Source of the DNA: Omphiscola glabra
Lineage: Eukaryota > Mollusca > Gastropoda > Lymnaeidae
DNA length: 64,000 nt
Assembly (NCBI GenBank): GCA_964017045.1
Contig: OZ024808.1
Location: forward strand, 5,163,284 to 5,227,283
Direction: 5' to 3'
Part shown: positions 33,496 through 43,832 of the stretch, in pieces
Layout: each line of letters starts with the position of its first letter
How positions within the stretch are numbered: the stretch's first letter is position 1
Position numbers and translations under genes: made by a program
The notes under the pieces: model-generated
Database searches by the model: none
What the model was told of the DNA's origin: nothing
Seen by the model: the letters and a program-made list of their open reading frames with translations, nothing else

Positions 33496-33667
33496 AGTGA
33501 TGTGAAACAATGGCAAGACACTGTAATGTGAAGTGAAACAATGGCCAAACACTGTAATGTGAAGTGAAACAATGGCCAAACACTGTAATGTGAAGTGAAA
33601 CAATGGCAAGACACTGTAATGTGAAGTGAAACAATGGCAAGACACTGTAATGTGAAGTGAAACAATA
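33496..33667. repeat. 31-bp minisatellite, about 5.5 copies
   Basis: Units of GTAATGTGAAGTGAAACAAT then GGCCAAACACT or GGCAAGACACT. The two subtypes occur as blocks. Confidence 0.95.
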
Positions 33668-35231
33668 CAATTGCCCTTAACTAAGTTTTCATTGATACAC
33701 AGGGGCGGAACCATATTCAAGATTTAAAAATTGAATCCTTCGAGTATGTGAATTTGTAAAATTATTCCTCACAGGCAGAGAAAGCATTTGATGGGGTGTG
33801 AAGGGGCGCCCCAGTAATGTGGCTAAGGTGCTAGGCGGAAGAGATTATTACAATGCATGTTCTCTACATTTACAAAATATTGTTTCCTTTCTCAGGCCAC
33901 CAAACTTCGCCCTAACTCCGCCCCTGTCGCCAAAGCTCTCTCATGCGAGTGAGAATAACCTGCTACTCTGAAGTGCAACGCCATGGCTGGTGCCATCCAT
34001 CATGGGAAACTATTTGCCTGTTATTGTAACACCGCGACCGTTGGTTTATTAGCACTTAATCCACCCCACCCCACTCTCTCCCCCCCCCCCCCTCTCTCAT
34101 TTAAAATCTCCAAAATTAGAAAATTAACGGTCCGAATAAATTCCTTCCTAGACCAGTGCCCCCGACTGACGAGTTGAAATATCTGCCGTTGATAGATGGC
34201 CTGAACTGTGGCGTAAGTACTTGAAACGAGGCTAGCAACAACAGGAGTGGCCCGCGGGTAGGGTGGGTAGTGGGACGGAAAGTGGAGGTTTGGGGGCGAG
34301 ATGGGGGGGGGGGTTGTCTTACACATAAACAGTTGCAGTTTGTTTAATCCGTAAAGGTATTGCAATAACTCAAATGATTCCTAGGAAATAGCGTGAAAAG
34401 AGAAGGGAGAGGGGGAGACAAACAAGAAAACTCAAGGAAACAACACATAGAAATTGACCGACTCCAGAGTCCCAAATTAATCTCTGTCCTGTTACTGTTA
34501 CGAAACACTGCATCTGTTAAAAACTCTGAGGGAATTGTTCGCCATTTAAATACAAAATAAGTAAAAATTTACGATCCACATTTTGAAAAAATTAATCACC
34601 CACCCCCACCCCACCACAATACACACACACACACTTTTGTAAACATTTGAAACTGAGGAGTGGGGTCCTATGTGGAAATTAAGAGGTACTTAACCGTCTT
34701 CTAAATTGAGAACCCTCTCATGTCTGGTCGCCAGGTCACTCAACCCGACGGCCGTGTCACCACATGACCAGCCAACCAACGAATAGAAAGAAGACACTAT
34801 GACTTGACATTCAGTGTACTCAGTATTGGACCAATCAGAAGCTTCCACCACTCATTTGAATTTTTTAAATTTTTATAATAAACGAACAATAAAAAAAAAA
34901 TAAAGCCATTGCGGGGCCAGTTTTTTAATTATTTTTTTATCTGGGTGCAAAATAAGAAAAGAGGACGTCATGAAAATAAGTGGATCCTCACAGACTAGCA
35001 CGTGTCCTAAACCAGTGTAGATGATGTTTAAATGATTCGACCAGGTTCCGTCTATAGTGTAACAATTTCACAATCGCCAAATGCTCCAAACTTCTCATTA
35101 AATCCGTACATCACGACCGAACTGAGTCAAATTAAAAAGCCTGGTGTTTTTCTTGATGAATTACTGAGTGGTCATTAGTCTTCTCACAATGCATTAGTGC
35201 AGACATCACGTTAAGTGTACATATCTCAGTG
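33668..35231. other. Intronic spacer, no exon recognised
   Basis: About 1.55 kb of unique sequence with poly-C near 34080 and poly-G near 34303. ACAGGGGCGGAACCAT at about 33700 and CACCCCTCCG-type pieces may be remnants of short interspersed elements. Open frames are short and unrecognised. Confidence 0.45.
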
Positions 35232-35488
35232 GATACAACCATTTAGTGCATACAACCATTTAGAGCATACAACCATTTAATGCATACAACCATTTAGTGC
35301 ATACAGCAATTTAGTGCATACAACCATTTAGTGCATACAGCCATTTAGTGCATACAACCATTTAATGCATACAACCATTTAATGCATACAACCATTTAGT
35401 GCATACAACCATTTAGTGCATACAACCATTTAGTGCATACAACCATTTAGTGCATACAACCATTTAGTGCATACAACCATTTAGTGCA
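35232..35488. repeat. 17-bp minisatellite, 15 copies
   Basis: Units of TTTAGTGCATACAACCA with occasional aatgc and cagcc variants. Confidence 0.96.
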
Positions 35489-35605
35489 GACATTTCCTCG
35501 GATGACTAACCGAGAATCTCCCAGGCTTAAGTGATATTAATATCTCCATAAATAGATATTACCTTTTCTCCTGTCACTAGATTTCACAAAATCTTCCTCA
35601 AGCAT

Positions 35606-35951
35606 TATATATCATCAATCTCCCCAGTACCAGTTATCAACCAATCTCCCCAGTACTAGTTATCAACCAATCTCCCCAGTACCAGTTATCAATCAATCTC
35701 CCCAGTACCAGTTATCAACCAATCTCCCCATTACTAGTTATCAACCAATCTCCCCAGTACCGGTTATCAACCAATCTCCCCATTACCAGTTATCAACCAA
35801 TCTCCCCAGTACCAGTTATCAACCAATCTCCCCATTACCAGTTATCAACCAATCTCCCCAGTACTAGTTATCAACCAATCTCCCCAGTACTAGTTATCAA
35901 CCAATCTCCCCAGTACTAGTTATCAACCATCTCCCCAGTACTAGTTATCAC
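35606..35951. repeat. 26-bp minisatellite, about 13 copies
   Basis: Units of CAATCTCCCCAGTACCAGTT then ATCAAC. CCATTACC and AGTACTAG variants are interspersed. Confidence 0.96.
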
Positions 35952-36040
35952 AAAAACCCTCAAGCAAAGATATCACACCATGCACGACACAACACAACAC
36001 AACACAACTAAACTGTTCTATTGTCTCGTAAAAAGGGGAG

Positions 36041-36231
36041 TGTCATCAACCTCCAACTGTCCACAACCTCCTACTGTCATCAACCTCCAACTGTCCACAA
36101 CCTCCTACTGTCATCAACCTCCAACTGTCCACAACCTCCTACTGTCATTAACCTCCAACTGTCCACAACCCCCTACTGTCATCAACCTCCAACTGTCCAC
36201 AACCTCCTACTGTCATCAACCTCCAACTGCC
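36041..36231. repeat. 34-bp minisatellite, about 5.5 copies
   Basis: Units of TGTCATCAACCTCCAACTGT then CCACAACCTCCTAC. Pyrimidine-rich. Confidence 0.95.
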
Positions 36232-36788
36232 AGGTACTGTCTTGTGCCATACATCACATTTTGACATGCGACCGTTTCTATTATTGTTGACACGTCTGTG
36301 GTTGGTTTTGTTCGGCGCCTAGAAAGGAATGCCGAGGGGGTCAGTGTTCTACCTGTATATTGTAATGGCTGAATAATTTCAGCTCATCAAAAAACAGATG
36401 CGTTTATGCTAGGGGGTGGGTGGGGATATCCCAGGCGAGATTTCTTTGGATAAGGATCTGCACGCAAAAACAACAAATAAACACAAATAAGTAGTTTTTT
36501 TTTCCTTTCTTAAAACTACAAGTGCATCGCTTTCATGTTTTAGGCGGTGTTTTAGGGACACCGTTTGTTGAGAGGTTTCATTTGACAATATTCCACTGCT
36601 ACGAGCCGACAAGATTACCAGCATAGAAATTTTAAGGGAAATCCGAGAGAAAAAAACAAACCAATGTCCCGCCAACCAGGCAACAACCTGTTAGGTTGTC
36701 GGATTTCTTTGGTTTTCTTTTTTTTAAACTGTTAAATTGACAATATTATTTGGCAATTTTTAACAACCGGTTCACTCAAACTTGACCT
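36232..36788. other. Intronic spacer
   Basis: Unique sequence without recognisable coding or element signal. Confidence 0.5.
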
Positions 36789-37284
36789 ACCCGGGCCCAG
36801 CGTAACCCAGGCCCAGCGTAACCCGGGCCCAGCATAACCCGGGCCCAGCATAACCCAGGCCCAGCATAACCCGGGCCCAGCCTAACCCGGGCCCAGCGTA
36901 ACCCAGGCCCAGCGTAACCCAGGCCCAGCATAACCCGGGCCCAGCATAACCCGGGCCCAGCATAACCCAGGCCCAGCATAACCCGGGCCCAGCATAACCC
37001 GGGCCCAGCATAACCCGGGCCCAGCGTAACCCAGGCCCAGCATAACCCGGGCCCAACATAACCCGGGCCCAGCATAACCCGGGCCCAGCATAACCCGGGC
37101 CCTGCATAACCCGGGCCCAGCATAACCCAGGCCCAGCATAACCCGGGCCCAGCACAACCCGGGCCCAGCATAACCCAGGCCCAGCATAACCCGGGCCCAG
37201 CCTAACCCGGGCACAGCATAACCCGGGCCCAGCATAACCCAGGCCCAGCATAACCCGGGCCCAGCATAACCCGGGCCCAGCATA
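36789..37284. repeat. 16-bp GC-rich minisatellite, 31 copies
   Basis: Units of CCCGGGCCCAGCATAA with CCCAGG and GCGTAA variants. It is a GC island in an AT-rich region, with many SmaI-type CCCGGG palindromes, so CpG content is locally high. Three minus-strand frames (LGPGYAGPG-type) are artefacts. Confidence 0.97.
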
Positions 37285-37369
37285 GCCGCTAAATTAAAAT
37301 GTCTGAACCTATCTAATGGATATCAATAAAACGCATACATGCATAGCTGACATTAACCCCAAAAAATGA

Positions 37370-37547
37370 CAGAGGCGTAGCTAAGAGAGGCAGAGGTAAC
37401 ATATGTCTCCAGGTGCCAGACTAAAGGGGGCACCAAAATGGACTTTGATATAGTATTTAAAGGATGGAAATAATGGGCATCAGAATGCAGGGCGGGGGCG
37501 TAAAATGAGTCTGTTCCTCTGCGCCGGACACTCTAGCTACGCCTCTG
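37370..37547. mobile_element. MITE with CAGAGGCGTAGCTA inverted ends
   Basis: A 178-bp element with perfect 14-bp inverted ends, CAGAGGCGTAGCTA and TAGCTACGCCTCTG. A clear relative of the CAGTGGCGTAG MITE at 49295-49468. No matching target duplication was found, so flanking mutation has occurred. Non-coding. Confidence 0.8.
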
Positions 37548-37611
37548 ATTAAAGGAGTTTAACGTGAATCATTTAACACTAAACGAATCAACTCTACCGA
37601 AGACATAGTCC

Positions 37612-37790
37612 CCAGTAGTCTGGTCTTGCACTTCCATGTCCTCTGTCTGTAGTATGGTATTGCACTTCCATGTCCCCTGTTTGTAGTCTGGTCTTGCACT
37701 TCTACGTCCTCTGTAGTCTGGTCTTTTTATTCTACGTCCTCTGTAGTCCGGTCTTACACTTCTACGTCATCTGTAATCTGGTCTGGCCCC
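37612..37790. repeat. 30-34-bp minisatellite, about 5.5 copies
   Basis: Units of GTCTGGTCTTGCACTTCCAT then GTCCTCTGT. The first two units carry four extra bases relative to the later ones. Confidence 0.9.
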
Positions 37791-38397
37791 TCCAACTAGA
37801 GGATGAGAACCACCAATTTGAGTTAATTGACCAAGTTTCTGTCATCACAAGACATGACGACCTACACAAAGGTCAAGCCATGCAGCCCGCCATTCTATTT
37901 CTAACATTCTTTCTTGGCCATCTGCCCGTGCCATCAAATTCCTCCAACCGTCACCTGAAGACATGGTCCGCGACCATAAACAACATGATATATCTACATC
38001 AACACAGCTTTTAAACAAACAGTGGCGTCAACTGTGATGCAATACCAAATTTTATGGGAGGGGCCTCCTTGAACAGCCTAGGAGATAAACAAAAAGGGGA
38101 GGAGCTTGACGAATGCATAGCGTGGTCATCGGGGACATCTGGGACATCGGGGACATCGGGGACATCTATCTCTTACGATTCATTAATTCCACAAGGGCTC
38201 TCAAACAAACGTAACCCATTTGTTCAGACAGAAAACATTCAGTTCATGAATGTAAAATCAAACCGACTAACCCGAAAGGAAGCTAGTAAAGTGTTTACAG
38301 CGGATGGGCGAACATGTCAATGTAGTTCTGGTGTGTCCTTTCATTCTAACATGTCAATGTAGTTCTGGTGTGTCCTGTCATTCTAACATGTCAATGT
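37791..38397. other. Intronic spacer
   Basis: Contains a small GGGACATC triplet repeat at about 38131-38166 and a 33-bp duplication (ACATGTCAATGTAGTTCTGG region, near 38311 and 38350). ACAGTGGCGTCAAC near 38021 resembles a MITE left end. No exon recognised. Confidence 0.5.
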
Positions 38398-39174
38398 AGT
38401 CCTATCTCCCTATTCTTCCCATCTCTTCCCACGCCCTGGTCTTACCAATCTCCCTGCACCTTCCAATGACCCTTGTCCTTCGCATCTGCCTGGTCTTTCC
38501 CATCACCATGGTTCTTCCCATCTCTCTGGTCTTTCACATTTCTCTGGTTCTTCCCATCCCCCTGTTCCTTCCCATCTTGCTGGTCCTTCCCATCCTAATG
38601 GTCCTTTCGATCTCTCTGTTTCTTCCCATCTCCCTGGCTCTTCCCATCTCCATGGTTTTTCCCATCTCCATGGTTTTTCCCATCTCCATGGTTTTTCCCA
38701 TCTCCCTGGTCCATCCCATCTCTCTGGTTCTTCCCATCTCCCTGGTCCATCCTATCTCCCTGGTCCATCCCATCTCCCTGGTCCATCCCATCTCCCTGGT
38801 CCATCACATCTCCCTGGTCCATCCCATCTCCCTGGTCCATCCCATCTCCCTGGTCTATCCCATCTCCCTGGTCCATCCCATCTCCCTGGTCCATCCCATC
38901 TCCCTGGTCCATCCCATATCCCTGGTTTTTCCCATCTCCATGGTTTTTCCCATCTCCCTGGTCCATCCCATCTCCCTGGTCCATCCCATCTACCTGGTCC
39001 ATCCCATCTCCCTGGTCCATCCCATCTCCCTGGTCCATCCCATATCCCTGGTTTTTTCCATCTCCATGGTTTTTCCCATCTCCCTGGTCCATCCCATCTC
39101 CCTGGTCCGTCCCATCTCCCTGGCTCTTCCCATCTCCATGGTTTTTCCCATCTCTCTGGTCCTTCCCATCACCA
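38398..39174. repeat. 18-bp pyrimidine-rich minisatellite, about 42 copies
   Basis: Units of CATCTCCCTGGTCCATCC with tccatggtttttcc and ttccc variants. The left third is more diverged. Long frames on both strands (for example HPISLV and MDQGDG repeats) are artefacts. Confidence 0.96.
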
Positions 39175-39350
39175 ACCTTATTTACAAGAGCAGCTCCATG
39201 CATGAATGAATAGCGCCAGATCTGATTTGTTTTCCCAAACCCCCAACTAAGGTGTGATCCCGTTACCACACGAAATACAGGCTGAATATAGCGCTATGTG
39301 TATTGTTGGCTCCAAGTGGATCCCATTACATGTTTAGGAACTACTCCAGA

Positions 39351-39706
39351 CCCACCCACCCAATCACACCCACCCACCCACCCAATCACACCCACCCACC
39401 CACCCAATCACACCCACCCACCCACCCAATCACACCCACCAACCCAAACCCACGACGTATCATCTATTCAATACTCTCCTTTATAAGAACACCCACCCAC
39501 CCAATCACACCCACCCACCCCCCTAATCACACCTACCCATCCACCCACCCACCCAATCACACCCATCCATCCACCAACCCACCCACCCAATCACACCCAC
39601 CCACCCAATCACACCCACCCACCCCCCTAATCACAGTCACCCACCCCCCTAATCACACCCACCCATCCATCCACCCACCCAATCACACCCACCCACACCC
39701 ATCCAA
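39351..39706. repeat. C-rich CACCCACCCAAT array, G4-forming on the minus strand
   Basis: Irregular units of CACCCACCCACCCAATCA separated by short variants, interrupted by unique sequence at about 39445-39490. The minus strand carries GGGTGGGTGGGTGGG several times. The array stops about 30 bp before the exon 2 acceptor, so it forms the far 3' end of the receptor intron. Confidence 0.93.
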
Positions 39707-39735
39707 TTAAAGTCTATATTTTGTTTCTCCCCCAG

Positions 39736-39853
39736 GTAAACTGAACAACTATGTGATGTCAGTTAGCATGTCGGTCAGTGTGCTGACCATCACGGCCACC
39801 GGACTTGACCGTTATATCGCCGTCATGTACCCCGTCCACTCAAGGTCATTTAG
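39736..39853 (+). CDS. Receptor exon 2: TM3 and DRY motif
   Basis: The acceptor TTTCTCCCCCAG precedes the exon, which completes codon 203 (isoform A numbering) as the conserved TM3 cysteine. It encodes C203 to part of R242: CKLNNYVMSVSMSVSVLTIT then ATGLDRYIAVMYPVHSRSF. This is TM3 with the E/DRY motif at 227-229, Ser at position 3.39 (Ser217, a sodium-site ligand) and intracellular loop 2. The exon ends in phase 2 before GTGAGC. At 118 bp it is the only exon found for TM3 and is shared by exons 1a and 1b. Confidence 0.9.
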
Positions 39854-39949
39854 GTGAGCGTTCATGTTCGGACAACTAAAGCCCAGGGAAACAGGTCAGG
39901 CACGGCGTAGGGAGCTTTAGAGGGTGGGGGGGGGGGGTAATAGGGGGAG

Positions 39950-41009
39950 GATAGAGGGGACAGGTGGGTCGCATGCAGGGCCGTAATAACAGAGGGGACA
40001 GGTGGGTCGCATGAAGGGCCGTAAGAATAGAGGGGACAGGTAGGTCGCATGCAGGGCCGGAAGAATAGAGGGGACAGGTGGGTCGCATGCAGGGCCGTAA
40101 GAATAGAGGGGACAGGTGGGTCGCATGCAGGGCCGGAAGAATAGAGGGGAGAGGTGGGTCGCATGCAGGGCCGTAAGAATAGAGGAGATCAGTGGGTCGC
40201 ATGCAGGGCCGAAAGAATAGAAGGGACAGGTGGGTCGTATGCAGGGCCGTAAGAATAGAGGGGACAGGTGGGTCGCATGCAGGGCCGTAAGAATAGAGGG
40301 GACAGGTGGGTCACATGCAGGGCCGGAAGAATAGAGGGGACAGGTGGGTTACATGCAGGGCCATAAGAATAGAGGGGACAGGTTGGTCATATGCAGGGTC
40401 GTAAAAATAAAGGGGACAGGTGGGTCACATGCAAGGCCGTAAGAATAAAGGTAACAGGCGGGTCACATGCAGGGCCGTAAGAATAGAGGGGACCGGTGGG
40501 TCACATGCAGGGCCGTAAGAATAAAGGGGACAGGTGGGTTACATGCAGGGCCATAAGAATAGAGGGGACAGGTGGTCACATGCAGGGCCGTAAGAATACA
40601 GGAACAGGTGGGTCACAAGCAGGGCCGTAAGAATAAAGGGAACAGGTGGGTCACATGCAGGGCCGTAAGAATAAAGGGAACAGGCAGGTCACATGCAGGG
40701 CCAGTAAGAATAGAGGGGACAGGTGGGTCACTTGCAGGGCCGTAAGAATAAAGGGGAAAGGTGGGTCACATGCAGGGCCGTAAGAATAGAGGGGACAGGT
40801 GGGTCATATGCAGGGTCGTAAAAATAAAGGGGACAGGTGGGTCACATGCAGGGCCGTAAGAATAGAGGGGACAAGTAGGTCAAATGCTGGGCAGTAAGAA
40901 TAGAGGTGACAAGTGGGTCACATGCAGAGCCGTAAGAATAGAGGGGACAAGTGGGTCACATGCAGGGCCGTACGAATAGAGGGGAAAATGTGGTCGCATG
41001 CAGGACCGT
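39950..41009. repeat. 38-bp minisatellite, about 28 copies, filling receptor intron 2
   Basis: Units of GGGCCGTAAGAATAGAGGGG then ACAGGTGGGTCACATGCA, purine-rich on the + strand. GTCGCATG dominates at the left and GTCACATG at the right, giving a clear positional gradient of subtypes. A poly-G tract precedes it at 39926-39938. Confidence 0.96.
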
Positions 41010-41028
41010 ATTATTTATAATAGAAGCA

Positions 41029-41560
41029 AAAAAAAAGAGAGAAACTATGGAGATGTAGAAACGTTCGGAATAACTATTAGAAAGATAGAAATATACATTG
41101 AGAATGTAAGTGTGAAGCAGAGTGAAGGAGAACCAATGTGCACGCGGGCTAGGATAAAGACATAAAATGAGTGGGAGACAGTAAGAACCAAAGAAGATAA
41201 ATAGAGGGACAAAGAGAAAACAGAAACAAAGAGAAAGAGAGGGAGAAAGAGAGAGGGATAAAGATATCGATATAAAGAGCGAGGGATAAGAAAAGAAGAA
41301 AAAAATTAGATAGAGAAAGTAGAGAAAGATATTAAAAAGAGAGAGAGAGAGAGAGGAAATTGGTAGAGAGTAGAGAGATATGGATAAAATAGAGAAAGAG
41401 ATAGAGAAAGATAAAAAAGAGAGAAAAGGAGAGAAAAAAGAGAGTGTGAAAGATTGAGAGAGAGTGAGAGAAACAGAGAGAGATACAGCGAGTGAAAGAG
41501 ATAAGGGGGGGGGAATAGAGAGAGAGACAGGAAGAGAGAGATAAAAGGAGAAAAATACAA
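41029..41560. repeat. Purine-rich GAGA low-complexity tract
   Basis: About 530 bp composed almost only of A and G on the + strand, mainly AGAGAGA and AAAGAGA, with rare pyrimidines. It ends about 45 bp before the exon 3 acceptor. Such tracts can form triplex (H-DNA) structures. Confidence 0.93.
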
Positions 41561-41605
41561 ACGCGCTAACTTGTCGAATCTAATGGTTTGTTTCACTGTT
41601 TCCAG

Positions 41606-43007
41606 GACAACCAACAAGGCCGTGGCTGTGATTATCTCCACCTGGGTGCTCTCCCTTCTCATCATGTCTCCACGGGTCTTCATCTACAAGGAAATTCTTA
41701 TCTTCCACACCGTGGCCAACACGAGGGTCTGCTACCGCGATCATCGGCTCGCCATGCTTCAGTTGGATACCGCTCTCAACTTTGTCGTCATGTACCTGCT
41801 GCCCCTGCTCGTGCTCAGCTTCTGCCATTTCCGGATTGGCCTGAAGCTCTGGCATAGCACGAGATCTGGGGCCCGCAGCATCCACACTGGGCAGATCGGG
41901 ATTCTCATCATCAGAGACAGGCGCCGCATTGCGAAAATCGTCTTCGCCATCACGATAGTCTTCGCCCTGGGCTGGCTGCCGATACACGTGTACCATTTGG
42001 CACAGGACTTCAACAACGGACAGGTTCTCTTCGGACAAACGGTCGACCGGGGGACGATCGCTTTATTCTTCTCTTTCGGGGCCAATTCCCTCAACCCGAT
42101 TCTCTACTGCATGTTCAGCAGTAGTTTTCGGAAGCATTTCAAGAAAGCCTTCCAGTCATGTGTGTCAAAATGCACGCCGTCTGCGCGAGCTTCGGGCGTC
42201 GTGCCGAAGAATCTGGAGTCAGATCAGCTGGAAACTCTAGAATACAAACGTCCTCCACCAATTCTTCTCCCGCGGCCAGCGTCCCTCCTCCCAGAACCCC
42301 CGATGCCTTTGACAGTTAAAACATTTTTCCGGGAATTCCCACCCGGTTGTTCAGCTGTCAACAACGGTCAGAGAGAACCACTTCTCAAAAACAATTTTGG
42401 GAATTCCAAATTTCAAAATGAAACAACGTGTTTGGACATGGGTGGGAGTTCATCTCCGCTTTCTGTTGGGAAGGTTATACACATGGAGGTGCTTGATGAG
42501 ACATTTGAAGACAGAGAACGAAAAGACCCATCAGCAGGTACAGCGGACAGTCCAAAGAAGTCGATTTTGTTACCACCAGGTTGTTCAAAAAATTCTTGGA
42601 TATCGAATTCAAGGCAGAATGATCACACTCAAACTCCCTCAAGTTGTAGAGCGGCCAGAGATGACCACACTACGTCTAAACATCAGGACGGACATCCAAG
42701 GAAATCTCACGGACAACGCTGGCAGAAGACTTCTCTCAACAACAAAGGTCACGGTGGTCTAAAAGTTGACAAATACATTGGCTTGCTTTCGTCCGCAGGT
42801 TCCACCACACAATCCCCTGATAACACGTTTGATTCTGAACTCAGAGACGAGGCAATGTACTGCAACGCAAGGTTTGGCGCTGAAAAGTCTGGTCAGAAAG
42901 CGGAAAATGAAACCGAAGTCAAACGGCAACGTGTGTACGTGAAACAAGAGCCTCGTGCTAAGACTGTTATAACACTTTTAACCAGTCCCATGACGCCAGT
43001 GGACTGA
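41606..43007 (+). CDS. Receptor exon 3: TM4-TM7 and long C-terminal tail
   Basis: The acceptor TTTCACTGTTTCCAG opens the exon, which completes Arg242. It encodes TM4, extracellular loop 2 with Cys284 (partner of the TM3 cysteine), TM5, a loop with RRRIAK, TM6 with FALGWLPIHVYHLAQDF (Trp365 at 6.48), TM7 with NPILY (405-409), helix 8 (SFRKHFKKAF) and possible palmitoylation cysteines SCVSKC. A tail of about 280 residues follows, rich in Ser/Pro/Lys with no recognised domain; this is long for a peptide receptor. The stop is at 43005. TM6 resembles galanin/allatostatin-A receptors (WLPHHIIHL-type), so this family is the best guess; ligand unknown. An ATTAAA lies 13 bp past the stop, too close to be sure of as a poly(A) signal. 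Confidence 0.92.
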
Positions 43008-43245
43008 CAACTGAGATATATTAAAATAACCTAATGTTTGAAAAGTAGCTTCCACACAAGCAAAGATAGCAGTGTACAAAACTTGCACAAGTAATTCACT
43101 CAGTGACCGGCACGCAAAACAAGGCGGTGGGGGATAGCAAATACGTGCTTGAAATTGATTAATTTCATAAACATGATCAGCCAATGAATCTCATAAGCTA
43201 TGTTTGTATCACTGATTTTAACCAGTTTTAAAAATTGGACCAGCC
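43008..43245 (+). other. Probable receptor 3' UTR
   Basis: Unique sequence after the stop codon. No canonical AATAAA is evident nearby; the candidate ATTAAA is at 43020-43025. Confidence 0.4.
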
Positions 43246-43322
43246 GCCATTTTGTGCTATGTGTCAGTGCCACCATATTGTTATATGTGTCAGTGCAACC
43301 ATATTGTGCTATGTGTCAGTCG
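43246..43322. repeat. About 31-bp tandem repeat, 2.5 copies
   Basis: Units containing CCATATTGTGCTATGTGTCA then GTGCA. Confidence 0.85.
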
Positions 43323-43537
43323 ATTGTTGCCCGAAAACGGAAATTGGTTTGTTTGAATTATTTTATTTTATTTTATTTCAAAAACACAATTCCGGCAACC
43401 ATTGTTTCCGGTTACGGAAGCTAAACATCAGAGCTAGAATACCACCATGACCTTACATAATATAATATATTGAGTAGCTATCAGATATGAAGTAGCTCAA
43501 CATCAAATAGCAAACTACAAGAAGTCTTTGGGAATGT

Positions 43538-43676
43538 GTTGAAACTAAATATTGAAACTAAATATTGAAACTAAATATTGAAACTAAATATTGAAACTAA
43601 ATATTGAAACTAAATATTGAAACTAAATATTGAAACTAAATATTGAAACTAAATATTGAAACTAAATATTGAAACT
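43538..43676. repeat. 13-bp minisatellite, about 11 copies
   Basis: Perfect units of TTGAAACTAAATA. The array stops at the left edge of the LINE-containing segment. Confidence 0.96.
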
Positions 43677-43832
43677 CTCCATGTTCTTAGAGAGAAAAGG
43701 GCAAACGTTCATTAGAATCGTTCATATAGCTCATACTTGCCATGTGTACTGTGGATCTGGGAAGAACGTCGCTAGTCCCCTTTCCGAAGGGGTCATCGGT
43801 CGGGACGTTAGGCATTAAGCCTAGAAACAAGG

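Noticed and set aside
36776..37283. Three minus-strand Gly/Pro-rich frames (LGPGYAGPG-like)
   Set aside because: Arise from the 16-bp GC-rich array (48-bp frame period); not a collagen-like gene.
38466..39269. Two long frames on opposite strands with HPISLV and MDQGDG repeats
   Set aside because: 18-bp minisatellite artefact; frames run out where the array ends.
41571..41605. Upstream ATG at 41571 as start of an independent receptor gene
   Set aside because: It lies in intron sequence before a good TTTCCAG acceptor; the protein would lack TM1-TM3, which are supplied by upstream exons in matching phase.
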